64,000 nt of DNA from Aeromonas sanarellii (GTDB taxonomy: Bacteria; Pseudomonadota; Gammaproteobacteria; Enterobacterales; Aeromonadaceae), in contig NZ_CDBN01000050.1 in NCBI RefSeq assembly GCF_000820085.1, forward strand, positions 1 to 64,000. The letters run 5' to 3'. Positions within the stretch are counted from its first letter, which is position 1; each line of letters begins with the position of its first letter. The position numbers and the translations under genes are program-made. The notes below the pieces were generated by a model, which saw only the letters and a list, made by a program, of their open reading frames with translations, was not told the origin of the DNA and ran no database searches. Shown here one piece after another: positions 1-8,782 of this stretch.

Positions 1-233
1 TTATATGCAGTTTGATCCCCCTTGTGTGGCTTAATTGTGCATCGTTTTGCAGTTTTTTACGTTTTCAGCGTCGTTTTCAGGCGCCGGCCGCGATCGGGAG
101 TTCGGGGAGGGGGAGGGGATAAAAAGGGGGCAATCGGCGCGGGATTGAGGGGCAAAACCAGGGTGACGAGAGGCCTGTGTCGGCCCCTGGCCGTGTCGGG
201 ATGCAGGAGCGCCAGCGGGCTCCTGCGAAGGGG
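1..233. other. Intergenic segment downstream of ypfN
   Basis: No convincing gene is seen here. Open frames in this stretch are low-complexity, arginine/glycine-rich readings of GC-rich DNA without a plausible ribosome site. The only structure is a hairpin just after the ypfN stop (203-226). The next real gene to the left is outside the window. Confidence 0.6.
203..226 (-). terminator. Hairpin after ypfN
   Basis: Arms GCAGGAGC (203-210) and GCTCCTGC (219-226) form a perfect 8-bp stem with an 8-nt loop, 7 nt beyond the ypfN stop codon on the minus strand. No T-tract follows, so it may be an RNA-stabilising 3-prime hairpin or a weak terminator rather than a canonical intrinsic one. Confidence 0.45.
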
Positions 234-380
234 TCAGTCGTCCTCGTCGTCCTTGACGTCGCGGATCTTGTCCCTGTATTTGGGCAACTGCTTCTCGAGC
301 TGTTTCATGTCCTTGATGGCATTGAGAAACAGGCCGAGCAGAAACAGCAGCGGCAGGCCTATCCATAACCACAAGCTCAT
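234..380 (-). CDS. ypfN: YpfN-like small membrane protein (UPF0370)
   Basis: A 48-residue protein. It has one N-terminal transmembrane segment (about residues 2-21, rich in L/W/I), then a basic stretch and an acidic tail ending VKDDEDD. Size, topology (TM then NAIKDMK-type motif) and position directly after dapE match E. coli YpfN, whose function is unknown. The start ATG at 380 has a strong AGGAGG 7 nt upstream, and its A is shared with the upstream gene's stop (TGATG), so the two are translationally coupled. It is last in the yffB-dapE-M15-ypfN cluster. A longer frame back to 452 exists but lacks a ribosome site. Confidence 0.85.
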   Translation of the reverse strand: MSLWLWIGLPLLFLLGLFLNAIKDMKQLEKQLPKYRDKIRDVKDDEDD

Positions 381-1066
381 CAGATCCTCCTTTCGTGGTG
401 TGCCAGGGTGACATAACGGGCCAGGATCTCGTCGAGATGGGCCAGTATGCACGCCTTGCCTTCAATATCCGCCCCTTGCAGGCAAAGCGCCAGCGCCGCC
501 GGATCCAGGGTCAGCTCGTCGGACTCGGGGGCGAAGCTCAGGTGCCAGGGTTCGTAGGCCACCCCCTGACCCGGTTGCGCCCCCCTGGCATAGGGCAGGA
601 AGAAGCCGAAGTCGTTCATGTGATCATCCAGCCACTCGCTCAAGTCGGCAAACCAGCCCCCCGCCTCATACTCCCAGGGCTCCAGCGCGAGCTTGGTGCC
701 TGCGGGCAGGCAGTCCGGATCGTAGATGTCGAGATCCGTGCCCCAGTGGTGGCGGCTGGTGCCGGGCAGGGCGCTCCAGCGCAGGATGGCGTGCAGCCTC
801 TCCATATCGCCGAACTGCAGCGCATCGAGGGGCTGGTTGTCCGCATCCAGCAGGGGGCGCTCTCCGCGCCACTTGCCGTTCCAGATGGCGAGCTGGCGCT
901 CGAAGCTGCGCCAGCTGGAGGCAGCCTGCAGGTTGAACCCCGCGTGAGCGGCGGCCACCTGCATGTCGTTGAAGGCCGCCGCGGTGGCGGCGGTCAGGCG
1001 ATGGGGGCCACGCCCCACCAGGATGAGGTGGCTCTCATCCAGTCCAAGCAGTTGATCCTGGGTCAT
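380..1066 (-). CDS. M15-family D-alanyl-D-alanine carboxypeptidase (VanY-like)
   Basis: A 228-residue zinc peptidase expected to trim the terminal D-Ala of peptidoglycan stem peptides. Zinc ligands are visible in the SxHxxGxDxD pattern (S104, H106, D113) and in EPWHLSF (H175), the two signature blocks of the VanY/M15 family. No clear signal peptide or lipobox is seen, so it may be cytoplasmic or exported differently. The start at 1066 follows a GGGAG about 11 nt upstream and gives the conserved-looking N-terminus MTQDQLLGLDES. An alternative in-frame ATG at 1111 overlaps the dapE stop (ATGA) and would add 15 residues. It sits between dapE and ypfN, where E. coli has no such gene. Confidence 0.82.
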   Translation of the reverse strand: MTQDQLLGLDESHLILVGRGPHRLTAATAAAFNDMQVAAAHAGFNLQAASSWRSFERQLAIWNGKWRGERPLLDADNQPLDALQFGDMERLHAILRWSALPGTSRHHWGTDLDIYDPDCLPAGTKLALEPWEYEAGGWFADLSEWLDDHMNDFGFFLPYARGAQPGQGVAYEPWHLSFAPESDELTLDPAALALCLQGADIEGKACILAHLDEILARYVTLAHHERRI

Positions 1067-1107
1067 GGTTGCATGGTCTCCCTCTTGGGCTAGGCGGCGA
1101 AAGGCGT

Positions 1108-2244
<1,137 letters not shown>

Positions 2245-2595
2245 TTAACGAGAGAAGAGGGATTGGTAGTGATCGGCCTTGAAGCCCAGGGTCAGTTCGC
2301 CGTCCTTGTCCAGCAAGGGGCGCTTGATCATGGCCGGGTGGGCCAGCAGCAGGGCGCGCGCCTTGGCGGTGTCGAGATCCTGCTTGGCTTCGTCCGGCAG
2401 GGCGCGGAAGGTGGTGCCGCGGGTGTTGAGCAGGGCCTCCCAGCCGAGGCGCTCCAGCCAGCTATCGAGCTGCTCGGGAGCCAGGCCGTCGGCGCGGTGG
2501 TCGTGAAAGCGGTAGTCGATGCCCGCCTCCTCCAGCCACTTGCGGGCCTTCTTGATGGTGTCGCAGTTCTTGATGCCATAGAGGGTGGTGGCCAT
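2245..2595 (-). CDS. yffB: YffB, ArsC/Spx-family reductase-like protein
   Basis: A 116-residue thioredoxin-fold protein of the ArsC family. It has the single active-site cysteine in GIKNCDTIKKA (C11) and the family blocks NTRGTTFR and IKRPLL. Orthologues are annotated as ArsC-like or glutathione-dependent thiol reductases, but no arsenate reductase role has been shown for YffB, and the sequence gives no arsenic context here. It is first in the yffB-dapE operon as in E. coli, with the dapE start 9 nt after its stop. The ATG at 2595 is preceded by GGATCCCCC with a weak ribosome site. Confidence 0.92.
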   Translation of the reverse strand: MATTLYGIKNCDTIKKARKWLEEAGIDYRFHDHRADGLAPEQLDSWLERLGWEALLNTRGTTFRALPDEAKQDLDTAKARALLLAHPAMIKRPLLDKDGELTLGFKADHYQSLFSR

Positions 2596-2753
2596 GGGGG
2601 ATCCTTTGTCTGCGGGCCTGCGGCCCTGAAATCCGGGGTGGAATCATACAAGGGCCCGATTCTGGCATTGTGGCCCCCCCATGGCAACGCTCATGGCTAG
2701 GCTCGCTGGTTTTACCAGTGCAGTTGGGGGACGCCGATGGGGGCAAGAGACGA

Positions 2754-2775
2754 AAACGCGCCGGCCGGCGCGTTT
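2754..2775 (-). terminator. Palindromic terminator after the 2796-3110 gene
   Basis: AAACGCGCCGG (2754-2764) pairs perfectly with CCGGCGCGTTT (2765-2775), a 22-bp perfect palindrome. On the minus strand it is followed by TTTTCG, as expected for a terminator of the upstream minus-strand gene whose stop is at 2796. Confidence 0.65.
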
Positions 2776-2795
2776 CGAGGGGAAGGGGATGTCTG

Positions 2796-3110
2796 TCAGT
2801 GCAGGGTGGTCCACTCGTGGTCGAAGACCCTGGCCCGCTCCCAGGGCGCATCCGGCAGGCTGGAGGAGAGGCCGGTGTACTTGCCCACGTCATCCATCAC
2901 GATGGCGGAGAGGATGGGGAGGTTGTTCTCGGTGCAGTACATGCGAATGCGTTGCAGCAGGGTGCGCAGTTCATCCTGGCACTGCTCCAGTCCGGCCTGC
3001 CTGGCCAGTTTGGAGTAACGAATGGTGGTGCGTTCCTTTGCAGACTCGACGAGGATGTCCCACAGCTTGTAGTCGCAGGCCGAGGTGCCCGCGGTGGCTT
3101 GGTTTGTCAT
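2796..3110 (-). CDS. Conserved protein of unknown function
   Basis: A 104-residue soluble protein that I cannot assign. It has a helical N-terminal part with a winged-helix-like string (TTIRYSKLARQAGL), then LRTLLQRIRMYCTENNLP followed by ILSAIVMDDVGKYTG. This order, 'Y-x-x-L-A ... I-x-x-Y-C-x-E-N-x-L-P-x-L-x-x-x-V', recurs in an uncharacterised bacterial family that I recall only as hypothetical. The start at 3110 has GGAGAGAG 3-10 nt upstream; a longer frame to 3197 lacks one. It is monocistronic, with its own promoter-like sequence (3233-3260) and a terminator (2754-2775). Confidence 0.75.
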   Translation of the reverse strand: MTNQATAGTSACDYKLWDILVESAKERTTIRYSKLARQAGLEQCQDELRTLLQRIRMYCTENNLPILSAIVMDDVGKYTGLSSSLPDAPWERARVFDHEWTTLH

Positions 3111-3232
3111 AACTCTCTCCGGTGCGAAATGGTCGCTCTGTGTCGACGGGCATCTTGGCCAGTTCACCCCGGATGGATGTTGATCCAACGCAAACAAAGT
3201 GGAGGTTGTCGGTCAGGGATACCCTGGGGCAC

Positions 3233-3260
3233 ATTCTAGCGCCTCCAGGTTGGCGTTAAA
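3233..3260 (-). promoter_or_regulatory. Candidate sigma-70 promoter of the 2796-3110 gene
   Basis: On the minus strand TTTAAC (3260-3255) and TAGAAT (3238-3233) are separated by 16 bp. The TSS would fall near 3226, leaving a leader of about 115 nt before the start at 3110. Based on consensus similarity only. Confidence 0.4.
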
Positions 3261-3374
3261 TATCGTTGTTTTGTTTATTTATGGAATTTACATCCATCAA
3301 TGTGCGGTTTGGTAACTTTTGTAGGTGTTGGTCAAAGAAGACCTGAGCTATCCCCACGGGAGGGCCACGTTCGG

Positions 3375-3397
3375 CGACCCGCAGGCGGTGCGGGTCG
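3375..3397. repeat. Perfect inverted repeat, 9-bp arms
   Basis: CGACCCGCA (3375-3383) and TGCGGGTCG (3389-3397) flank a 5-nt loop. It lies about 50 nt beyond the stop of the Dph6-like gene (3450) on the minus strand. There is no T-tract, so it could be a Rho-assisted 3-prime hairpin or a dispersed palindromic element. Confidence 0.5.
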
Positions 3398-3449
3398 GTA
3401 TGAGCCAGCTCCACCTTGTCCGGGCGTGGTGACGGTGGCCCGCGTCCTG

Positions 3450-4106
3450 TCAGGGCTCTGCCTGCGCCAGATAGGCCAGGTGATCCTGACGGGCGACCCG
3501 CCAGGGGCCGAGGTGCACGGGCGCCGCAAAGCCCGGGCCGTCGGTCACCATGGTGTGGTACTCCCCCTGCTCGCCGCAGGCATCGAATCCTTGGGCGTTG
3601 GCGAGCCGCTGCAACTCGGCCAGGGTGGCGGCATCGAGCCTGCGTCCGACCCAGTCGGGGGCCAGCACCCGGGTATCGACGCAGGAGAGGTGGGCGACGA
3701 TGCCGCGTGCCAGCAGGTCCGCCAGCAGCGCCTCGCGGGTTTGCTGCCAGAGCGGGGTGTGGACTTTGATCCCAAGGGGGCGGCAGCGCTCGCGGATCCA
3801 GTTCGGCGCACCGCCCACGCTGTCGATATCGCCGGTGACCACCCCATCGAGGTGCCACTGCTCCTTGAGCCGTATCAGCGCCCGCTCATAACCCAGCTCG
3901 AACGGTGCCTCTATGGTGACAAGCTGGTGAGGCAGGCCGAGGGCCGCCGCCTGACGGCGCACCAGCGGCAGGGGATGGGCGAGGAAACGGGGTTCGGGTG
4001 GAGCAAAGGTGACCAGGGCCACCACCTGATGACCCGCTTCGCGGGCATGGCAGAGGGCCTGCATGGCATCCTTGCCGCCGCTCCAGAGCAGGATGACGCG
4101 AGACAT
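3450..4106 (-). CDS. Dph6-like ATP pyrophosphatase (diphthine-ammonia ligase family)
   Basis: A 218-residue PP-loop ATPase of the MJ0570/Dph6 group. The N-terminus carries the PP-loop ILLWSGGKDA, and the family blocks GVVTGDID and GEQGEYHTMVTDGP are present. Archaeal and eukaryotic members amidate diphthine on EF-2, but bacteria lack diphthamide, so the bacterial substrate is unknown and the usual 'diphthine-ammonia ligase' label should be read as family only. I chose the ATG at 4106 because the frame's other start (TTG at 4121) has no ribosome site and the PP-loop then lies at the usual few residues from the N-terminus. It stands alone; the dcuB terminator (4189-4216) separates it from dcuB. 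Confidence 0.82.
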   Translation of the reverse strand: MSRVILLWSGGKDAMQALCHAREAGHQVVALVTFAPPEPRFLAHPLPLVRRQAAALGLPHQLVTIEAPFELGYERALIRLKEQWHLDGVVTGDIDSVGGAPNWIRERCRPLGIKVHTPLWQQTREALLADLLARGIVAHLSCVDTRVLAPDWVGRRLDAATLAELQRLANAQGFDACGEQGEYHTMVTDGPGFAAPVHLGPWRVARQDHLAYLAQAEP

Positions 4107-4188
4107 GGGGAGATTCCGCAAAGAAAAAGAGGGCTCATGCTACCCAGAGTACGGGCGGTTGGCAAAGCGCGGGCCGGTGGCGGGGGAT

Positions 4189-4216
4189 AAAAAAACGGCC
4201 CCCGTGCGGGAGCCGT
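4189..4216 (-). terminator. Intrinsic terminator of dcuB
   Basis: On the minus strand ACGGCTCCC and GGGGGCCGT form a GC-rich stem with one mismatch, followed by seven T residues (4195-4189). It lies 17 nt past the dcuB stop. Confidence 0.85.
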
Positions 4217-4232
4217 TCGAACTGGGGGCCTG

Positions 4233-5576
4233 TCACAGCAGTATGCTGGTCAGGATGAAGCCCAGGGTACAGGAGGTCACTACCCCGATGAGGCCGGGCA
4301 GGATGAAGCTGTGGTTGATGATGAACTTGCCGATGCGGGTGGTGCCGGAGCGGTCGAAGCCGATGCAGGCGAGATCGCTCGGGTAGGTCGGCAGCACGAA
4401 GTAGCCGTAGCTCGCCGGCAGGAAGGCGATGAGCAGCTTGGGCTCCACCCCCAGCGCCAGCCCCATGGGGGCGATGGCGGTGAGCGCCGCCGCCTGGCTG
4501 TTCACCAGCTTGGAGATGAGGAAGAGCACCAGGGCGTAGGTCCAGGGCTGGGCCTGCACCACGTGGGAGAGGGACTCCTTGAGCAGCGGCATGTGGGCCT
4601 GGAAGAAGGTCTCGCTCATCCAGGCGACCCCGAACACGGAGAAGATGGCGACCATGCCCGCCTTGAAGACGGCGCCGTTGGCGATCTCCCCCGGCTTGAC
4701 CCTGCAGCGCATCAGTATGATGGCACCGGCGATCAGCATCATCATCTGGATCACCAGGTTCATGGAGAGGGGGCCCGTCTTGTCCTTGATGGTGAAGACG
4801 GGGCGCAGCGCCTCGTCGGCACCCAGCAGCACCACGGCGGCGATGGCGGCGAAGAAGATCCAGGTGGACCAGTAGGCCTCTTTCGGGAACTTGGTATTGA
4901 GCAGGGTCTCGCCGCCGCCGTAGATGAAGTCGCGCTGGGCGGGGTCCTTGAGTTTGGCCTGGAACTCCTCGTCCTTGTCCAGATCCTTGCCGCGGCGCAG
5001 GCTCCAGAGGGCCGCCACCATGACGCCGGTGAGGGAGGAGGGGATGGCGATCATCAGGATGTCGAGCAGGCCATAGGCCTGACCCACGCCGTGGGCCGCC
5101 GCCAGGATGGAGACCATGGAGACCACGGCCACCGAGACCGGCGAGGCGCAGATGGCCATCTGGGAGGCGACGGACGCCACCGCCATGGGGCGTTCCGGGC
5201 GGATGTTCTTCTGCAGCGCGATGTCGGCGATGATGGGGAACATGGTGTAGACCACGTGGCCGGTGCCGCACAGGAAGGTGAGGGTCCAGGTGGTGAGCGG
5301 CGCCAGCAGGGTGATGTATTGGGGGTGGCGGCGCAGCAGGCGTTCGGCCACCTGCATCATCAGGTTGAGGCCGCCGGCAGTCTGCAGGGTGGCGGCGCAG
5401 CCGATCACCGCGAGTATGGTCAGCATCACCTGCACCGGCGGCTCGCCCGGCACCAGGCCGAAGACGAAGGTCAGCAGGAAGAGGCCGATGCCGCTGATGA
5501 GACCAAGCCCCATGCCCCCAAAGCGGGTACCCAGCAGCAAGCAGCCGAGTACCACCAAAAATTCCATCAAGATCAT
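4233..5576 (-). CDS. dcuB: Anaerobic C4-dicarboxylate transporter DcuB
   Basis: A 447-residue inner-membrane antiporter that exchanges external fumarate, malate or aspartate for succinate during fumarate respiration. It has about a dozen hydrophobic segments. The block LCGTGHVVYTMFPII and the following IRPERPMAVASVASQM resemble E. coli DcuB (446 aa) far more than DcuA, so I assign DcuB. The ATG at 5576 has GAGG 8 nt upstream; another in-frame ATG four codons in is less likely. Upstream lie two 7-2-7 NarL/NarP-type sites and an FNR-like sequence, consistent with anaerobic induction and nitrate repression as in E. coli. Its regulators dcuSR are not in the window. Confidence 0.95.
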   Translation of the reverse strand: MILMEFLVVLGCLLLGTRFGGMGLGLISGIGLFLLTFVFGLVPGEPPVQVMLTILAVIGCAATLQTAGGLNLMMQVAERLLRRHPQYITLLAPLTTWTLTFLCGTGHVVYTMFPIIADIALQKNIRPERPMAVASVASQMAICASPVSVAVVSMVSILAAAHGVGQAYGLLDILMIAIPSSLTGVMVAALWSLRRGKDLDKDEEFQAKLKDPAQRDFIYGGGETLLNTKFPKEAYWSTWIFFAAIAAVVLLGADEALRPVFTIKDKTGPLSMNLVIQMMMLIAGAIILMRCRVKPGEIANGAVFKAGMVAIFSVFGVAWMSETFFQAHMPLLKESLSHVVQAQPWTYALVLFLISKLVNSQAAALTAIAPMGLALGVEPKLLIAFLPASYGYFVLPTYPSDLACIGFDRSGTTRIGKFIINHSFILPGLIGVVTSCTLGFILTSILL

Positions 5577-5642
5577 TCCATTACCTCGTGTGTTTTATCC
5601 ATGTCCCCATCGGCCAGCTGCCCGGGATCCGCTGTCGTCAAT

Positions 5643-5658
5643 TACCCCTGAAGGGTTA
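5643..5658. promoter_or_regulatory. NarL/NarP-type 7-2-7 site, dcuB-proximal
   Basis: TACCCCT-GA-AGGGTTA: the first heptamer matches TACYYMT exactly, and the second differs from AKRRGTA at one base. The 2-bp spacing of inverted heptamers is diagnostic of the 7-2-7 arrangement bound by NarL and NarP. It lies 67 bp upstream of the dcuB start. Confidence 0.6.
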
Positions 5659-5670
5659 TGGATATTCTGT

Positions 5671-5686
5671 CACCCCTAAAGGGGTA
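5671..5686. promoter_or_regulatory. NarL/NarP-type 7-2-7 site, dcuB-distal
   Basis: CACCCCT-AA-AGGGGTA: the right heptamer is a perfect AKRRGTA and the left differs from TACYYMT at one base. Its centre is 28 bp from that of the first site. A possible FNR-like sequence (minus strand TTGAAGCAACGCAA, 5705-5692) lies 6 bp further upstream. Confidence 0.6.
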
Positions 5687-5820
5687 AAAATTTGCGTTGC
5701 TTCAACAACCCGCTTTTTTCCGATTTAAGTGCATAAAAACTACGGTCGACCCGCTTTACCAAAGGCAAAACCGGGTCAGGGTCGTGGGAAGGAGGGAGAC
5801 AAGGGGGGAAACGACAGGCA

Positions 5821-5846
5821 TAAAAAAGCCGACCCAGAGGTCGGCT
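5821..5846 (-). terminator. Intrinsic terminator of asnS
   Basis: On the minus strand AGCCGACC (5846-5839) pairs with GGTCGGCT (5834-5827) over a TCTG loop and is followed by TTTTTA. The asnS stop lies 28 nt upstream. Confidence 0.9.
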
Positions 5847-5873
5847 CTTGCACGGTGCGAGCAGGCGGTCGCC

Positions 5874-7274
<1,401 letters not shown>

Positions 7275-7370
7275 CGAAATATTGTCTCCAGCTTGTTCTT
7301 GCAGCGCTATTTGCAACACTAGGGGTCTGGCCCGGGCACAGTTGGCCCACCATGGCAGACTAAGCCGTTC

Positions 7371-7398
7371 ATCTTACCCGCGCGGGTTTGATAAACAA
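7371..7398 (-). promoter_or_regulatory. Candidate asnS promoter
   Basis: On the minus strand TTGTTT (7398-7393) and TAAGAT (7376-7371) lie 16 bp apart. The TSS would be about 90 nt upstream of the asnS start. Consensus-based only. Confidence 0.45.
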
Positions 7399-7472
7399 GC
7401 AAAAATGTCGGACCCTTGCGGGGATTTCCCCATGCATCCTGCATGGATCCTGACGGTTGGACGGGGGGGAGG

Positions 7473-7817
7473 GTGAAGGAGCGCAGGCGAGGGCCGGATG
7501 GCCGGGTACGGCTACTGAGGGGGCTGGTGATCCTCTGCTGGGGCTGTTTCATCGCCCTGCTCTCCCTCTATCACTTCGCCAGGCCGCAGACCGCCTATGG
7601 TTTTCTGGTCTATGGCGGGGTCAGGGTGCGCCAAAGCTGGGATCCCGCCCTCACTCCCTGGCTGGAGCGCGGGCTCTGGGCCTGCTGCCTGCTGACCCTG
7701 GTGGTCCTGGTGCTGGAGCGCGGCCGCAGCCGCCGGCAGGAGGATGCCCTGCACGCCAACCTCTTTATCCTGCTGCTGATCCTGGTGGCCAGCCTGCTGT
7801 TCTACTACCTGGGGTGA
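7473..7817 (+). CDS. Small integral membrane protein of unknown function
   Basis: A 114-residue protein with a basic N-terminus and three hydrophobic segments (VILCWGCFIALL, LLTLVVLVL and LFILLLILVASLLFYYL). The basic stretch between segments 2 and 3 (ERGRSRRQ) suggests a defined topology. I do not recognise the family. The GTG at 7473 starts the coding-like part, but the purine-rich GGGGGGAGG abuts it too closely; ATG at 7443 (MDPDGW) is the alternative. Its last 13 bp overlap the end of the convergent HAMP gene (stop at 7805), so both ORFs share their 3-prime ends without a terminator between them. Confidence 0.65.
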   Translation: MKERRRGPDGRVRLLRGLVILCWGCFIALLSLYHFARPQTAYGFLVYGGVRVRQSWDPALTPWLERGLWACCLLTLVVLVLERGRSRRQEDALHANLFILLLILVASLLFYYLG

Positions 7818-8626
7818 TAGTCTGACGGCTCGTCCTGCGGCGGGGCGACCGAGCGCTTGCCGAGCTGGCGCTCCACGCTGTCGAGCATCTGGTTGTAGGC
7901 GAGTGCCACCCGGCCAATCTCGTCCCCTTCATCCCCCTCCAGACGATGGCCGAAGTCGTTGCGATCGGTTGCCTCCTCCATGGAGCGGGTCAGCTGGTTG
8001 AGGGGGCGAACTATCCAGGTGCGGATGACCCAGAGGGTGAGCAGCAGCCCCAGCCCGAAGATGAGGGTGAGGCTGAGCGCCGAGGTGAGGATGTTCTGCT
8101 CGACCCGGGTGAACAGGGAGTCGAGGGAGTAGTCAAAGCGCACCGCCCCCAGCACGGTGTTTTCCGGCACCTGATGGCAACTGGTGCAGTCGGTGCCGCG
8201 AAAGTCCTTCTGCGCCAGCAACGGGCGGGTCACCACCAGCCGGCTGTGCATGCCGTCGTGCTCCACTTCCAGGCTGCCCTTGCCCGCCAGGGCCAGGGCG
8301 TCAAATCTGTCTTTCGGGGCCTCCACGTCACGGCCCGGCCCGAACTGCTTGTTGACCGCCGCCCCGCGCACGATGCGGGCATCCTCCACGTGGGCGTGAT
8401 CGAGAAACTTGGCGCGCAGGGTGTCGCGGGCGTCCATCTTGCCGGTCAGCATCAGCATGTTGAGACCGTCGAAGTAGGCCTCGGTCTGCTCGCGGCTCTG
8501 CTCCTTGATGAGGGTCAGGATGAGATCCCGCTCGCGCACCGCCTGATAGGCTGCGGAAAACACCAATACCATGGAGAAGATGAAGAGCAGGAAGAAATTG
8601 ATCTTGGCAGCAATGGAGAGGCGCAT
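7805..8626 (-). CDS. Membrane heme-c sensor with HAMP domain, no output domain
   Basis: A 273-residue inner-membrane protein. TM1 is about residues 9-30, then a periplasmic domain (31-180) with one covalent heme motif CTSCH (147-151), TM2 about 180-204 and a HAMP region about 204-256 (VRPLNQLTRSMEEA ... DEIGRVALAYNQML). It then stops: only 17 residues follow the HAMP, with no kinase, GGDEF or chemoreceptor domain. The architecture resembles the sensory half of heme-containing chemoreceptors and histidine kinases that sense redox or gas ligands. It may act by dimerising with a partner or be an evolutionary remnant; the frame is intact. No dedicated regulator lies next to it. Confidence 0.8.
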   Translation of the reverse strand: MRLSIAAKINFFLLFIFSMVLVFSAAYQAVRERDLILTLIKEQSREQTEAYFDGLNMLMLTGKMDARDTLRAKFLDHAHVEDARIVRGAAVNKQFGPGRDVEAPKDRFDALALAGKGSLEVEHDGMHSRLVVTRPLLAQKDFRGTDCTSCHQVPENTVLGAVRFDYSLDSLFTRVEQNILTSALSLTLIFGLGLLLTLWVIRTWIVRPLNQLTRSMEEATDRNDFGHRLEGDEGDEIGRVALAYNQMLDSVERQLGKRSVAPPQDEPSDYHPR

Positions 8627-8720
8627 GGGACTGGTACATCTGTTGGGTAAAACCCGCGCAGTCTACTCTCCTCGCCGGACGGGTTTTGATGACTTGCTCA
8701 CATTCTGATGAAAAAGAGCC

Positions 8721-8747
8721 AAAAGGCCCCGTCGCCATAACGGGGCC
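8721..8747 (-). terminator. Intrinsic terminator of bioA
   Basis: Minus-strand stem GGCCCCGT / ACGGGGCC with a 7-nt loop, followed by TTTTGG, 36 nt after the bioA stop. A second T-rich stretch (GGCTCTTTTTC) follows. Confidence 0.8.
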
Positions 8748-8782
8748 ATTGTGACGGGGTCTTGTGCCGAGCCTCTTCTGGC

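Larger units (their letters stand above)
3111..3449. other. Intergenic stretch with promoter and inverted repeat
   Basis: No supported gene. It holds the minus-strand leader and promoter of the 2796-3110 gene (3233-3260), a short AT-rich patch (3255-3310), and a perfect 9-bp inverted repeat at 3375-3397 downstream of the Dph6-like gene. Confidence 0.55.

Noticed and set aside
3256..3449. Open minus-strand frame continuing past the Dph6-like gene
   Set aside because: It is in another frame from the real gene, lacks a credible start and reads as the complement of coding sequence over most of its length.
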